Shown one piece after another: positions 36,330 to 46,282 of a DNA stretch of 64,000 bases. A program made the position numbers and the translations under genes. The DNA lies in assembly GCF_000518225.1 (NCBI RefSeq), contig NZ_KI912401.1, positions 437,478 through 501,477 of the forward strand, given 5' to 3'. The first letter of the stretch is position 1. Each line of letters starts with the position of its first letter. The stretch comes from Helicobacter pametensis ATCC 51478. Its GTDB lineage: Bacteria; Campylobacterota; Campylobacteria; Campylobacterales; Helicobacteraceae. A model generated the notes under the pieces. It made no database searches. It was not told the origin of the DNA and saw only the letters and a list, made by a program, of their open reading frames with translations.

Positions 36330-37949
36330 TTATCTCTCCCATCTCTTAGCGATAGCCAAAATGCGAGACAAAAACTGATCAGGTCGATTTTGCCAAAATC
36401 CCACATCACACACAACAATCAAGCGTTTTTTGACTCTAGAGATTGCGACATTGAGTGCTTGAAGCGCTAAGGGATTAGATGAATCACTGAGATGATAATG
36501 AAGGGTAACGGGTGAGAAAATCACATCATCAAACTCTTGTCCTTGCGATCCATGGATAGTAAAAACTCGATCATAAGGCACTCCATTATAAATCAATGCT
36601 TGACGCTGCTTGACAAAGGGAGTGATGATGGCATAACTCCCACTCATTGATGAAAGAATTGTTTTGATACCTTGAATCTCTTTGGGGCTAATATGTCTAG
36701 AATCTACCTCTCCCCTCAAACTCTCAAGAGACAACGATGAGCAATCCAGATAATACACTTCACTTTCTATTGCTCGTCCTTTGAGACCATTTTGATACAC
36801 AAACTCATCTAAGAGCCTAGCTAGATTATCTCCATATCGGAATGTTTCTTTCAAGATCGCTGTTTTTGTTTGCTTCAATCGTAATTGTTTTTGCTCAAAA
36901 ATCCCCTCTTGAAGTTCAAAAAAAGATTCCAAAAATAAAGCAGATAGATTCCATAGCTTAGCTCTTGGGTGTTTTTCTAGCTCTTTTTGGGGCATCTCAC
37001 ACACTGGCATCAATTGCTTATGATCCCCAAGCATACTTAAAGGGGAAGGATTGGCGCATAGAGCACACACTTTAATGAGTGGAGCAAATCCACATTCATC
37101 AAGAAAAATATGATCAAATTTGATCTTTAACCCCTCATATCGCTTGATAAATCCATCTAATGTCATCGCAATCACACAAGCTTGCTCCATCCTCTCCTTT
37201 GGGGTGCCAAGAGAGAAGAGTGAAAGCTGCTTTTTATCCAATGCACTGCTATCACAGCTCTCAGGATAAAGAGTCAAAAATTCAGCACTTGGCACCCCAA
37301 GCCTCAAAAATAAGCTTCTCTCCAACCCAAGTTCATCAGATTTTTTGATCACTGTTTTGAGTGCAAGCTCAAGGGCATTATTGGTTGGAGCAATGAGGGC
37401 GACTTTTTTGTTTTGTTTGATCAAAAATAAAAGTGATTCAAAAAGCACCCTTTGTGTTTTGCCACTCCCAGGAGCACCCCAAACATAACTTAAAGGAGAA
37501 GAGAAAATAGATCGAAGTGCTCTAGCCTGATCATGGCTTAAGCGATCTAGAGGGATATCTTGCTCACAAAGCTTGTATGGAATCTGAGATGGAAAAGTAA
37601 GATTGGCATTTGCAAAAAAATGCTCTACATTTTTGACTAAGAATTTTAGATCACTTAAAAGCTCAAATTCTTTGAATAGATCAGTTGGGATCATAAACTC
37701 AAGGAGTAAGATATGTTTTTGCTCATCATAAGAGATGAGGACAATCTCATCCTCATCACCCACATAAAACTCCCTTCCACCACAACGCAATAGCAAAGAA
37801 TCAGTGCTAAAGAGTTTTTGAGCCAAAAAGATATAAAGCCTTTGCCCCTCAAAATGAAAAGACTTGGTGCGAATAATCTCTACACCAAGCCCATGAGTTT
37901 CTAGATAGTCATAATAAACCCTAGCAGAATCAACAAGTGTCTCAATCAA
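36330..37949 (-). CDS. Superfamily 1 (Upf1-like) DNA/RNA helicase
   Basis: The 539-residue protein has all main SF1 motifs in order: Q/I SYVWGAPGSGKTQRV (about 155-169), II FDHIFLDECGFAP, III SMLGDHKQLMPVCEMP, IV AIITPFVKQRQALI, V VFTIHGSQGQEFDDVIFSPV and VI LNVAISRVKKRLIVVCDV. The Upf1/Dna2-type arrangement suggests 5'-3' polarity. The N-terminal 120 residues are unfamiliar. It is coupled by ATGA overlap to an outer-membrane protein gene upstream in an argH-ubiE operon, an odd mixture. Confidence 0.88.
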   Translation of the reverse strand: MIETLVDSARVYYDYLETHGLGVEIIRTKSFHFEGQRLYIFLAQKLFSTDSLLLRCGGREFYVGDEDEIVLISYDEQKHILLLEFMIPTDLFKEFELLSDLKFLVKNVEHFFANANLTFPSQIPYKLCEQDIPLDRLSHDQARALRSIFSSPLSYVWGAPGSGKTQRVLFESLLFLIKQNKKVALIAPTNNALELALKTVIKKSDELGLERSLFLRLGVPSAEFLTLYPESCDSSALDKKQLSLFSLGTPKERMEQACVIAMTLDGFIKRYEGLKIKFDHIFLDECGFAPLIKVCALCANPSPLSMLGDHKQLMPVCEMPQKELEKHPRAKLWNLSALFLESFFELQEGIFEQKQLRLKQTKTAILKETFRYGDNLARLLDEFVYQNGLKGRAIESEVYYLDCSSLSLESLRGEVDSRHISPKEIQGIKTILSSMSGSYAIITPFVKQRQALIYNGVPYDRVFTIHGSQGQEFDDVIFSPVTLHYHLSDSSNPLALQALNVAISRVKKRLIVVCDVGFWQNRPDQFLSRILAIAKRWER

Positions 37950-38557
37950 AATAATAATTTATACCCCAAACTAAACTGCCCCCCAGAATACACCTGATGG
38001 CGTGTCTCCTCAGCCAAAACTTCTGTAGGAAGAGCCAAAGGAGAGATTGGAGCTTTATAAGTCAAATCAAGACGATGAATCCGCTCAAAAGTCACAGATG
38101 CACCGACCCTCCAATATGCACTATAAGTCTCACTCTTGATGGCATAGCCATTGACACGAGTGCCAGAAACCAAAAAAGTCATTCCATATTCAAATCCACC
38201 AAAGATTCCAAGATTGACAGAATCTTGCTTTAAGAAATCAACCAAAAGATCCAAAGCACCAGAGAGTGAAAACACTCCAGCAATCCCACTATCAACACTC
38301 GCTCCTCCGATCCCAAACTCCCCCATCGCTCGCCCTCCGACATATTCCTCACGATCCCAGTATTGCTGAACACCACCATTGAGACTGAGGACATAGGATT
38401 TTGAGTTCATCTCCAATTCTTGTTTGCTTCCATTTTTGCCCCGAGCTTCAATTTGGAGAGTAGGTGAGCTAAAGGTGATCCCAGCTCCTGCAAAATAATT
38501 CAAATTTGTCCCAAATAACGCTCCAACTATCACAAATATCAACAACACAAAACGCAT
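37946..38557 (-). CDS. Small outer-membrane beta-barrel protein
   Basis: The 203-residue protein has a signal peptide (about 1-16, ending ALFGT), alternating hydrophobic strands (for example YFAGAGITFSS, AMGEFGIGGAS, YWRVGASVTFE) and a C-terminal strand FSLGYKLLF ending in Phe, the classic barrel-assembly signal. Length suits an 8-stranded barrel. The function is unknown; it resembles small Helicobacter OMPs only in design. TAATG overlap joins it to ubiE. Confidence 0.78.
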   Translation of the reverse strand: MRFVLLIFVIVGALFGTNLNYFAGAGITFSSPTLQIEARGKNGSKQELEMNSKSYVLSLNGGVQQYWDREEYVGGRAMGEFGIGGASVDSGIAGVFSLSGALDLLVDFLKQDSVNLGIFGGFEYGMTFLVSGTRVNGYAIKSETYSAYWRVGASVTFERIHRLDLTYKAPISPLALPTEVLAEETRHQVYSGGQFSLGYKLLF

Positions 38558-39255
38558 TACTTCTCCTTTGAAGCCAAAATTAAAGATGAGATCTTGGCAT
38601 AGTAATTCTTAGCCCAAACATCCACAAAGGCACTCTTGACCAAATCTTCTTTGAGGGTTTCTAGACTAGCAAACTCTTCAATCGAATTTGGCAAATAAGT
38701 ATAAGCTTGTTTGTTTTTGGAGATCAATCCTCCCAAAATGGGAAGAATCTTCTGTGTATAAAACAAACCCATAGAATCTAAAAAAGATGGATTAGGATTA
38801 TGCATAAACTCCAAGATCAAAAGCACCCCCCCTCTTTTGAGCACACGATAAAACTCACGCAATGCCAGAGGATAATCACATACATTGCGCAATCCATAAG
38901 CGATAGAAATCACATCTACACTTTCATCATCCAAAGGAAGATTTTGTGCTTGAGCTTGTAAAAACCTACAATCTCCAACCTTGCTTTGAGCTACTTTGAG
39001 CATCCCCTCAGATGGATCAACACCAATAAATTCACAAGAATTCAAGCGATCCTGCCAGTGCAAAATCATATCTCCAGTGCCACAGGCAACATCTAAAATC
39101 TTAAGATTCTCCCTTCTTCCAAGTCTCTTTAGAGCAAGCTCACATCCTTCTTTTCTCCAACCCACATCCATCCCAAAACTCAAAATGCGATTGGCCAGAT
39201 CATATCGTGAGGCGATGCGATCAAACATCTCAACAATCTGTTTTTGTTTATCCAT
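38557..39255 (-). CDS. ubiE: Demethylmenaquinone methyltransferase (UbiE/MenG family)
   Basis: The 232-residue SAM-dependent C-methyltransferase starts [21 protein letters not shown], contains [12 protein letters not shown] (SAM motif I), [14 protein letters not shown], and late FMHNPNPSF. It methylates the quinone ring; Helicobacter uses menaquinone. A longer frame runs 32 codons into argH, but ATG 39255, overlapping the argH end by 8 bases, fits the family start. Confidence 0.93.
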   Translation of the reverse strand: MDKQKQIVEMFDRIASRYDLANRILSFGMDVGWRKEGCELALKRLGRRENLKILDVACGTGDMILHWQDRLNSCEFIGVDPSEGMLKVAQSKVGDCRFLQAQAQNLPLDDESVDVISIAYGLRNVCDYPLALREFYRVLKRGGVLLILEFMHNPNPSFLDSMGLFYTQKILPILGGLISKNKQAYTYLPNSIEEFASLETLKEDLVKSAFVDVWAKNYYAKISSLILASKEK

Positions 39256-40648
39256 TGTGATCCTTGGCTTTGAGTGTGAGCCATTGCTGCAAGATTTGAA
39301 TTTGAGCCAAAGTCTGTTTTGTTGAAGTTCCCCCCAGAGAATCTCTAGCATTCATTGAAGTATGCAAATCCAAAGCCTGCTTTACACCAGTTTTGATACG
39401 CGAATCAAAGCCCAAAATCTCATCTTCTGCCAGCTCAGAGAGATCCACACCTCTAGATTCTGCATAGGCAACAACCTCACCTGTGATGTGATGTGCCTCA
39501 CGAAAAGGGATCCCACATGATTGCACCAAAAAGTCTGCCAAATCAGTCGCACTAATATGTCCAATCAAAGCCATCTGATGCATCCTATCAGTATGGATTG
39601 TAAGAGTTTGCAGAGAAGCCTCTAAAATTTCTAGAGAAATAAGTGCTGTTTGCACACTATCAAATACTCCTTCTTTGTCTTCTTGAGTGTCTTTATTGTA
39701 AGCCAAAGGCAACCCTTTCATCACAGTCAAAAGTGCGATGAGATTCCCATAAGTTCGCCCACTTTTTCCCCTCAATAACTCAGCAACATCAGGATTTTTC
39801 TTCTGAGGCATAATCGAGCTTCCCGTGGAATATTCATCAGAAAAACTCACAAATCCAAACTCATAGCTACTCCACAGCACAAGCTCTTCTGCAACCCTTG
39901 AGATATGCATCATCACCATCGCAATCTCATAGAGCAAATCAAGTGCAAAATCTCTATCACTCACAGAATCCATCGCATTGAGCGTGGGGGCGATAAATCC
40001 AAGATTGTGAGCCACGCTTTCTCGATTTGTCCTATAAGGAACACCAGCCAACGCTCCAGAACCAAGGGGTGAATAGTTATGACGCTCATAACTTGCTTGC
40101 AATCTCTCCACATCTCTCTTAAATGCGCAACACCAAGCCACAAGATGAAATCCAAAATTGATAGGCTGAGCATGCTGCAAATGCGTCATCCCAGGCATTA
40201 GCGTCTCTGTATGATTGGAAGCAATCTTTAGGAGCGTGTCAATCAATGCACAAAGTTTGGATCGGATTTGCTGATTGCTTTGCAATACAAACAATCTAAA
40301 ATCTAGCGCAACCTGATCATTACGACTTCTTGCTGTGTGTAGCCTCTTACCTGCATCTCCGATACGCTCAATCAATGCCCCCTCAATTGCCATATGAATA
40401 TCCTCATCACTGAGTTTGAATTCAAATCGCCCTTCTAAAATTTCACATGCAATCTCATCAAGCCCCCGATGAATCGCATCTCTATCCTCAGCACTCAAGA
40501 CCCCAATCTCACACAACATATCAGAATGTGCTTTTGAACCCCTAATATCTTGCTCCCATAATTTTTGATCAAAAGGAATAGAGGCATTAAACTCATCCAA
40601 AAGCTTACTTGAATCTTTGCTAAACCGTCCAGACCAAAGCTTTGCCAT
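39248..40648 (-). CDS. argH: Argininosuccinate lyase
   Basis: The 466-residue enzyme splits argininosuccinate into arginine and fumarate. It has [14 protein letters not shown] at the start, [25 protein letters not shown] and the signature [14 protein letters not shown] containing the catalytic Ser, all in the expected order. It begins 1 base after hemJ ends. Confidence 0.97.
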   Translation of the reverse strand: MAKLWSGRFSKDSSKLLDEFNASIPFDQKLWEQDIRGSKAHSDMLCEIGVLSAEDRDAIHRGLDEIACEILEGRFEFKLSDEDIHMAIEGALIERIGDAGKRLHTARSRNDQVALDFRLFVLQSNQQIRSKLCALIDTLLKIASNHTETLMPGMTHLQHAQPINFGFHLVAWCCAFKRDVERLQASYERHNYSPLGSGALAGVPYRTNRESVAHNLGFIAPTLNAMDSVSDRDFALDLLYEIAMVMMHISRVAEELVLWSSYEFGFVSFSDEYSTGSSIMPQKKNPDVAELLRGKSGRTYGNLIALLTVMKGLPLAYNKDTQEDKEGVFDSVQTALISLEILEASLQTLTIHTDRMHQMALIGHISATDLADFLVQSCGIPFREAHHITGEVVAYAESRGVDLSELAEDEILGFDSRIKTGVKQALDLHTSMNARDSLGGTSTKQTLAQIQILQQWLTLKAKDHNG

Positions 40649-40649
40649 C

Positions 40650-41105
40650 TTATTTCACCCACAATGCTGGTTGAAAAACAACCAAATAAACAATCGCAAT
40701 CAAAATCAAAGTCGGAATCTCATTGAAGATTCTAAAGAACTTCCCACTTAGTTTGCACACCCCTTTGGCAAACTGCTTCATAAACATTCCGCACAAGAAA
40801 TGATAGGCTACAAGCAAAATGACAAAAGTTAGCTTAATATGCATCCAAGCAGCGCTTCTTAAATACTCTCCCCCACCCATGATCCAAATCAACCCCAAAC
40901 CACTTCCAAGTGTCGCAATCATCGCTGGCCAACCAATAAAATAATACAACTTGCTCTCTTGAATCTTGACTACATCATTAAATCCAGCATTATGAATATG
41001 CTCAGCATGATAAACAAATAAGCGTGGGATATAAAACAACATCGCCATCCATGAGGTAAAGGCTAAAATATGCAAAACCTTGAGCCATTGGTATGCTTCC
41101 ATCAC
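40650..41105 (-). CDS. hemJ: Protoporphyrinogen oxidase HemJ (UPF0093)
   Basis: This 151-residue four-helix membrane protein starts [29 protein letters not shown], containing the conserved heme-ligand His of HemJ, and has the [15 protein letters not shown] and [13 protein letters not shown] blocks. HemJ oxidises protoporphyrinogen IX in the penultimate heme step in bacteria that lack HemG and HemY. It is first in the leftward hemJ-argH-ubiE unit. Confidence 0.93.
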   Translation of the reverse strand: MMEAYQWLKVLHILAFTSWMAMLFYIPRLFVYHAEHIHNAGFNDVVKIQESKLYYFIGWPAMIATLGSGLGLIWIMGGGEYLRSAAWMHIKLTFVILLVAYHFLCGMFMKQFAKGVCKLSGKFFRIFNEIPTLILIAIVYLVVFQPALWVK

Positions 41106-41142
41106 TTTCTCCTTAATTTTCTACAAACTCAAAACTTATATT

Positions 41143-41739
41143 CTAACAAGTTTTCTGATAAGCCAAATTGGGCAACATTTTAAAAAACTCTTCTTTATTT
41201 TCTTGTGTTGTGCTCAATAAAAGCTTCACAGACTCACTCTGAAACCCTCTATCTCGCACAATAATCCCTAATCGCGTGATCCAATACTGCACTTGATTTA
41301 AAACTGCATAAGGAATCTCAAGCTCAAAATCAACCAATTCTCTATATTCCTCAAACCCCCCATCTTCTCTAGCATTCAAAATCACAGTTTGAGCAGCTTG
41401 AGTATAAGCCCTCACCAATCCTCCTACTCCAAGTAGAGTTCCACCAAAATATCTCACAGTGATCAATCCCACATCAAGCAAATCTTCTCCTCTCAACACA
41501 TTAAGAGTTGGGACTCCAGAACTTCCTTTTGGCTCACCATCATCGCTAAATGATTCAATGATTTGACATTCTTTTTTGCGAGATGCATAGACAAAATGAA
41601 CAGCTTTGGGATGCTTATCTTTGAGATCTAGCATCACTTCATCAAAAAGCATATAAGGAAATAAAAAAGAAAGAAATTTTGACCCCCTACTCTCAAAAAC
41701 CCCCTGATAGAGAGATGAAACTGTATATACCACTCTCAA
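41143..41739 (-). CDS. YigZ/IMPACT family protein
   Basis: The 198-residue protein contains the YigZ/IMPACT UPF0029 motif: SFSDDGEPKGSSGVPTLNVL followed by VGLITVRYFGGTLLGVGGLVRAY, and starts with ESRGSKFLSF. Relatives bind ribosomes or nucleic acids; the bacterial role is not settled. It starts at the base before the META-domain gene stop and is thus coupled to it. Confidence 0.9.
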   Translation of the reverse strand: MRVVYTVSSLYQGVFESRGSKFLSFLFPYMLFDEVMLDLKDKHPKAVHFVYASRKKECQIIESFSDDGEPKGSSGVPTLNVLRGEDLLDVGLITVRYFGGTLLGVGGLVRAYTQAAQTVILNAREDGGFEEYRELVDFELEIPYAVLNQVQYWITRLGIIVRDRGFQSESVKLLLSTTQENKEEFFKMLPNLAYQKTC

Positions 41740-42228
41740 TCAATTCTTATTTTCGACATTTGAAGGAGTTGCTGTATTGGCAGAAACCTCTAGGGGTGAA
41801 AGAGTGATTTGGAGATTCTCTCTTTTGAGAATCAAATTTTTGCCTTCTTTATGCACCTCAAAATCACCATCAAACTCTTCCATCAATTTCTGCTCAAATC
41901 TTATGGCTTCTTCAGAACACATCTTTCTTGTCATACCAGAATTGCGCATCTCAAGCTTTTGATCATCCAACCATACATAGGTTGCAAAAAATGCATTGCA
42001 TCCTGTATTGCCATAGAGTTTCAACTCTTGAGTGTCAAAACGCAGACTAGGGATCTCTTCATATCCATTTGGTGTGTAAGTTTCCTTCCCCAAGGTAAAA
42101 GATGTGATTTTCCAGTTATTTTTGGCTAGATCAATCTTTGGTCCCAAATCAAAGATGTTTGCAAGAAAACACCCATTTAAAAAAAGTGCGATAAAAACAA
42201 ATTGAAAGATAAAACTAAATCTTCTCAT
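41740..42228 (-). CDS. META-domain (HslJ-like) lipoprotein
   Basis: The 162-residue protein has a lipoprotein signal with lipobox FLNGC (about residue 20). A META domain follows: NNWKITSFTLG, PSLRFDTQELKLYGNTGCNAFFATY and SGMTRKMCSEEAIRFEQKLMEEF. The G.tGCN and tRm.C blocks are the family marks; META proteins such as HslJ are linked to heat and novobiocin resistance in E. coli. A TACAAT -10-like box lies about 40 bases upstream. Confidence 0.88.
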   Translation of the reverse strand: MRRFSFIFQFVFIALFLNGCFLANIFDLGPKIDLAKNNWKITSFTLGKETYTPNGYEEIPSLRFDTQELKLYGNTGCNAFFATYVWLDDQKLEMRNSGMTRKMCSEEAIRFEQKLMEEFDGDFEVHKEGKNLILKRENLQITLSPLEVSANTATPSNVENKN

Positions 42229-42325
42229 GCAAACCTCTTATAAATCAATGCTTAATTTTTAATAAATTGTAGGGAAAAAAATCAAACAAACCCCCCAAAA
42301 CCCCCTATTTTGCACATTATGTAAA

Positions 42326-42679
42326 TTATTGCAAAGCTTTTTTGGCGCTTTCTACAATCTTTGAAAATGCGCTCATATCATTCATGGCCATATCTGCAAG
42401 AATCTTGCGATCTAGCTCGATATTTGCAAGTTTCAAACCGTGCATAAACTTAGAATAGCTAATCTCATGCATACGACAAGCGGCATTGATTCTGACAATC
42501 CACAAACTTCTAAACTCTCTCTTCTTTTGCTTTCTATCACGGAAAGCATAATACATGCTTCTTTCAAGCTGTTCTTTTGCTTTACGGAAATGTTTTCTTC
42601 TCCCGCTATAAAAACCTCTAGCGAGCTTTAAGATTTTTTTGTGGCGTCTTCTTCGCACCACTCCAGTTTTTACTCTCAT
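42326..42679 (-). CDS. rplT: 50S ribosomal protein L20
   Basis: The 117-residue protein begins [20 protein letters not shown] and has [27 protein letters not shown], the L20 rRNA-binding region. It is the last gene in thrS-infC-rpmI-rplT, the same order as in most bacteria. Confidence 0.98.
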   Translation of the reverse strand: MRVKTGVVRRRRHKKILKLARGFYSGRRKHFRKAKEQLERSMYYAFRDRKQKKREFRSLWIVRINAACRMHEISYSKFMHGLKLANIELDRKILADMAMNDMSAFSKIVESAKKALQ

Positions 42680-42761
42680 TCTTTCTCCTTTACCTTATTC
42701 ATAAGGTGTGATTTTCATCAAACTTTCCCTATTTTTAGGGGGACAACAACTCATTCTATCC

Positions 42762-42956
42762 TTAAGCCATACACAATAGCTTCTTGATCGAATCCATGTT
42801 CGTATCATGAACATATTTGGGTGCATTGAGATTTGCTTTTCTTTTGTGATCTTTCTTTGTCAAGATATGACTTTTGAAAGCACTGCCACGCTTAACCAAG
42901 TTTTTTTTGACCTTGAAGCGCTTCGCTGCACCACGATTGGTTTTCATCTTTGGCAT
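42762..42956 (-). CDS. rpmI: 50S ribosomal protein L35
   Basis: The 64-residue basic protein has [17 protein letters not shown] at the start and [15 protein letters not shown], typical of L35. ATG 42956 gives the family start; an in-frame ATG two codons upstream is less likely. Confidence 0.97.
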   Translation of the reverse strand: MPKMKTNRGAAKRFKVKKNLVKRGSAFKSHILTKKDHKRKANLNAPKYVHDTNMDSIKKLLCMA

Positions 42957-42981
42957 TTTCATTCTCCTTTCATAAGATTAA

Positions 42982-43497
42982 TTACTTCTTTCTTGGCACA
43001 AACAAGATATTGACATAACGACCCTCAAGTTTGGCTTCTTTTTCTGCAGTAGCAATATCTTCAAGCATCTCTTGAACCTTGCCCAAGAGATCTAACCCTA
43101 TTCCTGGGATTCCAACCTCTCTTTGCTTAAGAAATACACGGAACTTCACATGTTTTCCATTCTCCAAAAATTCTCGTGCATGCTTGACTTTGTAATTGAT
43201 ATCATTTTGAGCAATCTGAACAGAAAGTTTAATCTCTTTGATCTCGATTTGCTTTTGTTTTTTGCGTGCCTCTTTTTGTTTCTTCTCAGCCTGATATTTA
43301 AATTTTCCATAATCCATAATTTTACAGACTGGAGGATTGGCATTGGGTGAAATCAACACTAGATCCAAATCATGCTGAACAGCAAGCTCCAAAGCTTCTC
43401 TTGAACTCATAATTCCAAACTGCTCCCCACCCTCACCAATACAACGCACTTCTTTTAGTCGAATCTCTTCATTGAGTAATGTCTCTTCTTTGCTCAA
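42982..43497 (-). CDS. infC: Translation initiation factor IF-3 (TTG start)
   Basis: The 171-residue factor has [20 protein letters not shown], the linker [20 protein letters not shown] and the C-terminal GRYVNILF region. It prevents premature subunit joining and proofreads start codons. The best start is TTG at 43497, overlapping the thrS TGA; there is no ATG before the conserved NEEIR. Non-ATG starts are a known feature of infC (AUU in E. coli), where they allow self-regulation. Confidence 0.95.
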   Translation of the reverse strand: MSKEETLLNEEIRLKEVRCIGEGGEQFGIMSSREALELAVQHDLDLVLISPNANPPVCKIMDYGKFKYQAEKKQKEARKKQKQIEIKEIKLSVQIAQNDINYKVKHAREFLENGKHVKFRVFLKQREVGIPGIGLDLLGKVQEMLEDIATAEKEAKLEGRYVNILFVPRKK

Positions 43498-45305
43498 AAG
43501 CTAACCTCTTTCATTTTAGTTTCTACAAGTTTGAGGAACTCTTCCTCACTCAGCTCATATTGTGATTTTTCCCTTCGATCTCTAATAGGTAGAATTTTGC
43601 TTTCTATCTCTTTTTCACCCAATACAATGATCATAGGGACTTTTTGTTTCTCAGCACTTCTCACACGCTTGCTTAAGGTCTCATTTTTATTGAAAATCTC
43701 AGCATAAGCTCCACGCTCTAGGATCTGATCTCTTAGATCCTGTGCATATCTGACTTGATCTTGAGAAATTGGAATAATGATCACTTGAGTTGGAGCGATG
43801 AAAAATGGCAATTCTCCCGCAAAATGCTCGATCAAAATCCCTACAAATCGCTCAAATGACCCCAAAATCGCGCGATGTATCATCACAGGTTGCTTGGGTG
43901 TATTGTCCTCATCAATATATTCAAGAGCAAATCTTTGTGGGAGATTCATATCAATCTGCACAGTGCCACACTGCCACTTTCTGCCAATAGCATCTGTGAT
44001 CTTCATATCGATTTTTGGACCATAAAATGCCCCGCCCCCCTCATCGATTCCATAAGCAATCCCACAAGCACTCAAGGCATCTTTGAGCGCTTGAGTTGAG
44101 ATCTCCCAAATCCTTTCATCTCCGATAGATTTTTCAGGCTTGGTTGAGATTTCCATTTCATATTGGAATCCAAAAGCCTCCATAATGGCTTGAGCAAATT
44201 TGATGATCGAAATGATTTCATCTCTAATCTGATCGGGCTTACAGAAAATATGTGCATCATCTTGGGTAAATTCCCTCACACGCAATAATCCATGCAGCAC
44301 CCCACTTTTCTCATGGCGATGCACAACGCCATATTCATAAAATCGCAATGGCAGCTCCCGATAGGAACGAATCGAGCTCTGATAAACCTTGATATGTCCC
44401 ACACAATTCATAGGCTTTATGCCATATTCCACCTCATCAATTTGTGTGAAATACATATTCTCACCATAATTTGCATAATGCCCACTAATCTTCCAAAGAT
44501 CACTTTTAAGCAACTCTGGACCTCTCACAGGTTCATAATATCGGACAATATGCGCCCTTGTCAGCAAGCCCTCAAGTGTGCGTCTAAGTCGTGCTCCTTT
44601 TGGAAGCCAGATTGGAAGACCTGCTCCTACATCTTCATCAAAAGTAAAAAGCCCCATTTCAACACCAAGTTTGCGATGATCACGCTTCTTGGCTTCCTCA
44701 AGCTGGAAAAGATAGTGCTTAAGAGAATCTTTATCGGCAAATGCGATTCCATAGATTCTAGTGAGCATCTTGGCTTTTTCATCTCCTCCAAGATAGGCGC
44801 CAGCAACTTTTGTCAGTTTGAAAGCATGAAGAAACTTTGTGTTAGGAAGATGAGGACCACGGCATAGATCCTCAAAATCTCCTTGAGAATAAAGACTGAG
44901 AGTTGGAGAATCAATCCTTGAAATCACAGCCATCTTAAGATCATCATGCTCAAAACGCTTGATCACCTCTTCTCTTGGAAGTGTTCTTCTAGAGATTTCA
45001 AAGCCCTGCTTGGCCAACTCTTTCATCTTTTCTTCAATCTTGCCCAAATCCTCTTCAGAGATCTTTGAACTAACCTCAAAATCATAATAAAAGCCCTCAT
45101 CTACTACAGGACCGACGAAGAATTTTGCTTCTGGATAAAGTGTTTTGATTGCCTGTGCCATCAAATGAGCACAAGAGTGACGCAAGATGGAAAGAGATTC
45201 TATTGAATTATCAAATACGACTTCTTCTCCTTTTAGCCCAAACTCCCTAGCAGTGCAAAGATCAAAAACTCCTTCAGCATTTTTGATGCCTATGATTTCA
45301 GACAT
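43494..45305 (-). CDS. thrS: Threonyl-tRNA synthetase
   Basis: The 603-residue class II synthetase has the editing domain start [20 protein letters not shown] and GPHLPNT, motif 2 [10 protein letters not shown], the zinc-site Cys in [13 protein letters not shown] and motif 3 [11 protein letters not shown]. The N-terminal TGS domain appears shortened: the editing His motif falls near residue 43 instead of about 73 in E. coli. It heads the thrS-infC-rpmI-rplT operon. RBS AGAGG precedes the ATG. Confidence 0.96.
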   Translation of the reverse strand: MSEIIGIKNAEGVFDLCTAREFGLKGEEVVFDNSIESLSILRHSCAHLMAQAIKTLYPEAKFFVGPVVDEGFYYDFEVSSKISEEDLGKIEEKMKELAKQGFEISRRTLPREEVIKRFEHDDLKMAVISRIDSPTLSLYSQGDFEDLCRGPHLPNTKFLHAFKLTKVAGAYLGGDEKAKMLTRIYGIAFADKDSLKHYLFQLEEAKKRDHRKLGVEMGLFTFDEDVGAGLPIWLPKGARLRRTLEGLLTRAHIVRYYEPVRGPELLKSDLWKISGHYANYGENMYFTQIDEVEYGIKPMNCVGHIKVYQSSIRSYRELPLRFYEYGVVHRHEKSGVLHGLLRVREFTQDDAHIFCKPDQIRDEIISIIKFAQAIMEAFGFQYEMEISTKPEKSIGDERIWEISTQALKDALSACGIAYGIDEGGGAFYGPKIDMKITDAIGRKWQCGTVQIDMNLPQRFALEYIDEDNTPKQPVMIHRAILGSFERFVGILIEHFAGELPFFIAPTQVIIIPISQDQVRYAQDLRDQILERGAYAEIFNKNETLSKRVRSAEKQKVPMIIVLGEKEIESKILPIRDRREKSQYELSEEEFLKLVETKMKEVSF

Positions 45306-45342
45306 ATAACCTCTATATCATTAAAATTCACTAAAAGCTGTG

Positions 45343-45348
45343 ATTATA
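45343..45348 (-). promoter_or_regulatory. -10 box of the thrS operon, inside the lspA stop
   Basis: A consensus TATAAT on the minus strand, directly preceded by TG, overlaps the last codon of lspA and lies about 38 bases before the thrS ATG. Translation-factor genes therefore probably have their own promoter. Confidence 0.55.
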
Positions 45349-45856
45349 CACTAGGAGATGGGGTTTTTTTCTGAAATAAAAGTTTCAAGATAAAGATTGC
45401 AATCCCAAGATTGATCATCACATCCGCAAAATTAAAAATTGCAAATTCAAATCCATAATGCCAATACACATAATCCACAACACCCCCAACCACAAAGCGA
45501 TCATAGAGATTGGATGCTCCAGATCCAACAATCAGTGCAAATTCTAAAACATGATTTTTGAGCAAATCTTTTGATGCCAATACACCATATCCCAGTAGCA
45601 TAACAAAAGCAAGCTGTATCCACTTCAGCCATTCTCCCAAAAATTCAAACATCGAAAAAGCAACGCCATTATTAAGAATATAAACGATAGAAATCACATC
45701 TCCTTGATATCTAAATCCATCAAGAATAATCTTTTTGATCTCCTGATCAATCCAAACAACACAAACGCTCAAAATCAAAAAAATCAATATCATTTTGGGA
45801 TTATTCTTTAGATTTTCCCATATTTTACATGGACACAAAGTGATTTCTTTTTGCAA
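45344..45856 (-). CDS. lspA: Lipoprotein signal peptidase (prolipoprotein signal peptidase II)
   Basis: This polytopic aspartyl protease has four membrane helices. Conserved parts are VWIDQEIKK, ILNNGVAFSMF, IVGSGASNLYDRFVVGGVVDY and FAIFNFADVMINLG, with the catalytic Asp pair in NLYDR and NFADV. It cuts prolipoproteins such as those encoded at 4024 and 41740. The start is uncertain: TTG 45856 has a strong upstream AGAGGGAAGAG, the frame extends to 45895, and ATG 45793 would give the minimal form. Confidence 0.92.
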   Translation of the reverse strand: MQKEITLCPCKIWENLKNNPKMILIFLILSVCVVWIDQEIKKIILDGFRYQGDVISIVYILNNGVAFSMFEFLGEWLKWIQLAFVMLLGYGVLASKDLLKNHVLEFALIVGSGASNLYDRFVVGGVVDYVYWHYGFEFAIFNFADVMINLGIAIFILKLLFQKKTPSPSV

Positions 45857-45910
45857 GCTCTCTTCCCTCTCAACTCTATCTTTACAGCGATCCAAGTGAT
45901 CAAAAAATAA

Positions 45911-45925
45911 TTATAACTGTTATCA
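45911..45925. promoter_or_regulatory. Fur-like/operator inverted repeat between lspA and the SMR genes
   Basis: TTATAACTGTTATCA contains the perfect inverted repeat ATAAC-T-GTTAT and matches the 7-1-7 Fur consensus at 11 of 14 defined positions. It lies 37 bases before the first SMR ATG and close to the lspA start. It could be a Fur site or the operator of an unknown regulator. Confidence 0.35.
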
Positions 45926-45961
45926 TTGCATTTTTACTCAATGCCATCTCAAAGGATAATC

Positions 45962-46282
45962 ATGCTATACATTATTATAGGTGTTATTTTTGAAATTTAT
46001 TGGGCATGGGGACTAAAACATGCTGTAGGTGATTTTTGGGGTATTGCTAGCATTGCGCTTTCTCTTATGATCTCTTTTTATTGCCTTATTCAAGCTTGCA
46101 AAACTCTTGAGGTAAGTATTGCTTATGCAATCTATACAGGACTTGGAGCAAGTGGGTTGGTCATCATTGATATGTTTTCTCTTGGTTTTGATGTCACAAA
46201 ATTTTCGCTCATTTGTTTATTGCTTGCTGGAATCATCGGCATCAAATTATCCAATCAACCATCAAAAGGTCAGATCAAATGA
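45962..46282 (+). CDS. SMR-family transporter subunit 1 (SugE/Gdx-EmrE type)
   Basis: The 106-residue, four-helix protein starts MLYIIIGVIFEIYWAWGLKHA, with the essential membrane Glu in the first helix (residue 11), and has AYAIYTGLGASG. ATG 45962 follows AAAGGATA; the longer frame upstream is unlikely. It overlaps the next SMR gene by ATGA, so the two probably form a heteromeric pump (EbrAB/YkkCD-like). Substrates of such pairs are quaternary ammonium compounds or guanidinium. No guanidine riboswitch was recognised upstream. Confidence 0.9.
   Translation: MLYIIIGVIFEIYWAWGLKHAVGDFWGIASIALSLMISFYCLIQACKTLEVSIAYAIYTGLGASGLVIIDMFSLGFDVTKFSLICLLLAGIIGIKLSNQPSKGQIK

Noticed and set aside
42276-42304. 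Two adjacent G-runs (minus strand) between rplT and the META-domain gene, considered as a quadruplex
   Set aside because: Only two runs of 5-6 G are present, too few for an intramolecular quadruplex without further runs.
45896-45961. Guanidine riboswitch ahead of the SMR pair
   Set aside because: The gap is only 66 bases and lacks the conserved ykkC-type core; only an inverted repeat is visible.
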